Assembly (NCBI GenBank): GCA_030600725.1
Contig: JAUVLN010000030.1
Coordinates: 1 to 12,731, forward strand
Origin: Thermoplasmatota archaeon
GTDB lineage: Archaea; Thermoplasmatota; Penumbrarchaeia; Penumbrarchaeales; Penumbrarchaeaceae
Reading direction: 5' to 3'
Length of the DNA stretch: 12,731 bases
The notes under the pieces were generated by a model. That model made no database searches. It saw only the letters and a list, made by a program, of their open reading frames with translations, and was not told where the DNA came from. The translations under genes and the position numbers were made by a program. How positions within the stretch are numbered: position 1 is the stretch's first letter; each line of letters starts with the position of its first letter. Of this stretch, positions 11,736 through 12,731 are shown one piece after another.

Positions 11736-12731
11736 TGGGGGAGACCGTATTCGATCCGAAATTGACCAGATTGGAGATGCTCTCACTTGGGCTCCTTGCA
11801 CTTATTGTCATCGCGATAACGCGGTTTCGGCATGATTTCACTTTGGACCCGTTCGAGGATGCTGCGATGCTGATGAGGTACGCCCAGCACCTGGCCGACG
11901 GTCACGGCATCGTATGGAACATCGGTGAGGAACCTCTTGACGGAGCCACGGACTTTCTCTTCATGGTGGCTGTGGCCGCCCTATACAAATTGGGATTCTC
12001 GCTGGAGAACTCGGTATTGATCCTCGCCTTTTCATCGCATATCCTCCTTATCGCACTTGTTTATCTCGGCACCAGGCGCATGTATCCGGGAAGGACGGGG
12101 ATCCACTGGATCTCCATCCTTCTGGCCCTCTGGATCGTGATCGGGCCCGGATTGTACTACACCGAGTTCTTCTTCGGGACCACCGTATTCGCCCTTTTCA
12201 TCGCCCTGTCCTGGTATCTCGCCAGCCGTATGATAGACAGCGAGTCGAGGTGGATCCCGGTGGCATTTGCCGTGGTTGGCCTGACGGCAGGCCTGATCAG
12301 GCCCGAAGGTGTCCTGATAGTTGGATTCATGTTCCTTGCGGTGGTGTTTAAAAGGGGCATCAGGGGCTCCTGGAGGATCATTGCGACCTTTTTAGTGATA
12401 TTCGGGGTTCTGGGGGCATTCTATTTCCTCTGGAGGTGGTCATATTTCGGATATCCCCTGCCCAATCCATTTTACAAGAAGGGGGGTGGGTTCCTCTACA
12501 TCCACAGCCTACTCGGGTCCATATCGAATGTGATCCTGTTCTCCGTCCCCTTCATCCCCGTCTACATCCTCGGTTTCGTCTATACCAGAGATAAGAAAAG
12601 GGCCATGTTCACGCTCATCCCGCTCATCGGGTCCACCCTCATGTGGGCGCTGCTCTCCGATGAGATGAACCACCTTGGAAGGTTCCAGTATCCCATACTG
12701 CCCATCATCCTCCTGTCATTTCCCTTCTTCT
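11735..12731 (+). CDS. GT-C membrane glycosyltransferase, AftB-like (cut by right window edge)
   Basis: An open frame from ATG 11735 reaches the window end: 332 codons with no stop, C-terminus missing. It is a multi-spanning membrane protein. After the first membrane helix (about 14-30) comes an acidic loop pair Glu41-Asp42 (FEDAAMLMRYAQHLADGHG), the place where GT-C enzymes carry the catalytic Asp/Glu. Then follow IVWNIGEEPLDGATDF (59-74), LIRPEG (187-192), and YFGYPLPNPFYKK (237-249). The set R-Y-A-x-x-x-A-x-G-H-G, RPEG and YG-x-x-LPN-x-x-x-K is typical of the family that includes mycobacterial arabinofuranosyltransferase AftB, which uses a polyprenyl-phospho-pentose donor outside the membrane. 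Overlap with the DPPR-synthase-type gene (TGATG) supports a lipid-linked pentose donor. The actual sugar and acceptor cannot be told from sequence. Confidence 0.85.
   Translation, partial: MGETVFDPKLTRLEMLSLGLLALIVIAITRFRHDFTLDPFEDAAMLMRYAQHLADGHGIVWNIGEEPLDGATDFLFMVAVAALYKLGFSLENSVLILAFSSHILLIALVYLGTRRMYPGRTGIHWISILLALWIVIGPGLYYTEFFFGTTVFALFIALSWYLASRMIDSESRWIPVAFAVVGLTAGLIRPEGVLIVGFMFLAVVFKRGIRGSWRIIATFLVIFGVLGAFYFLWRWSYFGYPLPNPFYKKGGGFLYIHSLLGSISNVILFSVPFIPVYILGFVYTRDKKRAMFTLIPLIGSTLMWALLSDEMNHLGRFQYPILPIILLSFPFF

Overview
This 12.7-kb window is archaeal. The marker is a full-length, intein-free large subunit (DP2) of the D-family DNA polymerase, an enzyme known only from archaea. TATA-type promoters sit about 25-30 nt upstream of several start codons (leaderless or near-leaderless genes). 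The secreted protein with fibronectin-III and PKD-like modules, the ArsR-like winged-helix regulator and the TerB-like proteins fit a euryarchaeon in the broad sense. A Thermoplasmatota-type lineage is my guess, not a demonstrated fact. I see no tRNA, rRNA, CRISPR array, insertion sequence or phage gene.

Layout, left to right. (1) 1-1964, minus: N-terminal 654 residues of a large exported multi-domain protein that runs off the left edge. (2) 2058-2795, minus: a sirtuin. (3) 2995-3447, plus: a small acidic protein with an internal repeat resembling TerB. (4) 3590-4048, plus: a GAF-domain protein of the free-methionine-R-sulfoxide-reductase type, overlapping tail-to-tail by 8 nt with (5) 4041-4421, minus: a second TerB-like protein. 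(6) 4464-4814, minus: a winged-helix regulator with a TTG start, divergent from (7) 5076-8858, plus: DP2. The 261-bp region between 6 and 7 holds TATA-like boxes in both directions and two inverted repeats. (8) 8919-10058, plus: a DUF362 protein, converging on (9) 10072-10653, minus: a DedA/VTT membrane protein. (10) 10809-11735, plus: a UbiA-family prenyltransferase with the signature of decaprenyl-phosphate phosphoribosyltransferase, overlapping by one base (TGATG) with (11) 11735-12731+, plus: a GT-C membrane glycosyltransferase resembling AftB, cut by the right edge.

Most genes look like single transcription units with their own TATA box; the one clear operon is 10-11. That pair is the most interesting part. 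In mycobacteria the same two families (Rv3806c and Rv3805c) are neighbours and act in one route: polyprenyl-phosphate plus PRPP gives polyprenyl-phospho-ribose, then the arabinose donor, then transfer to the cell-surface glycan. The archaeal pair suggests lipid-linked pentose glycosylation. A divergent DedA protein lies 155 bp away, from a superfamily recently linked to recycling of polyprenyl-phosphate carriers. The middle of the window (3-6) may be a small stress or redox group, but the evidence there is only family and proximity.
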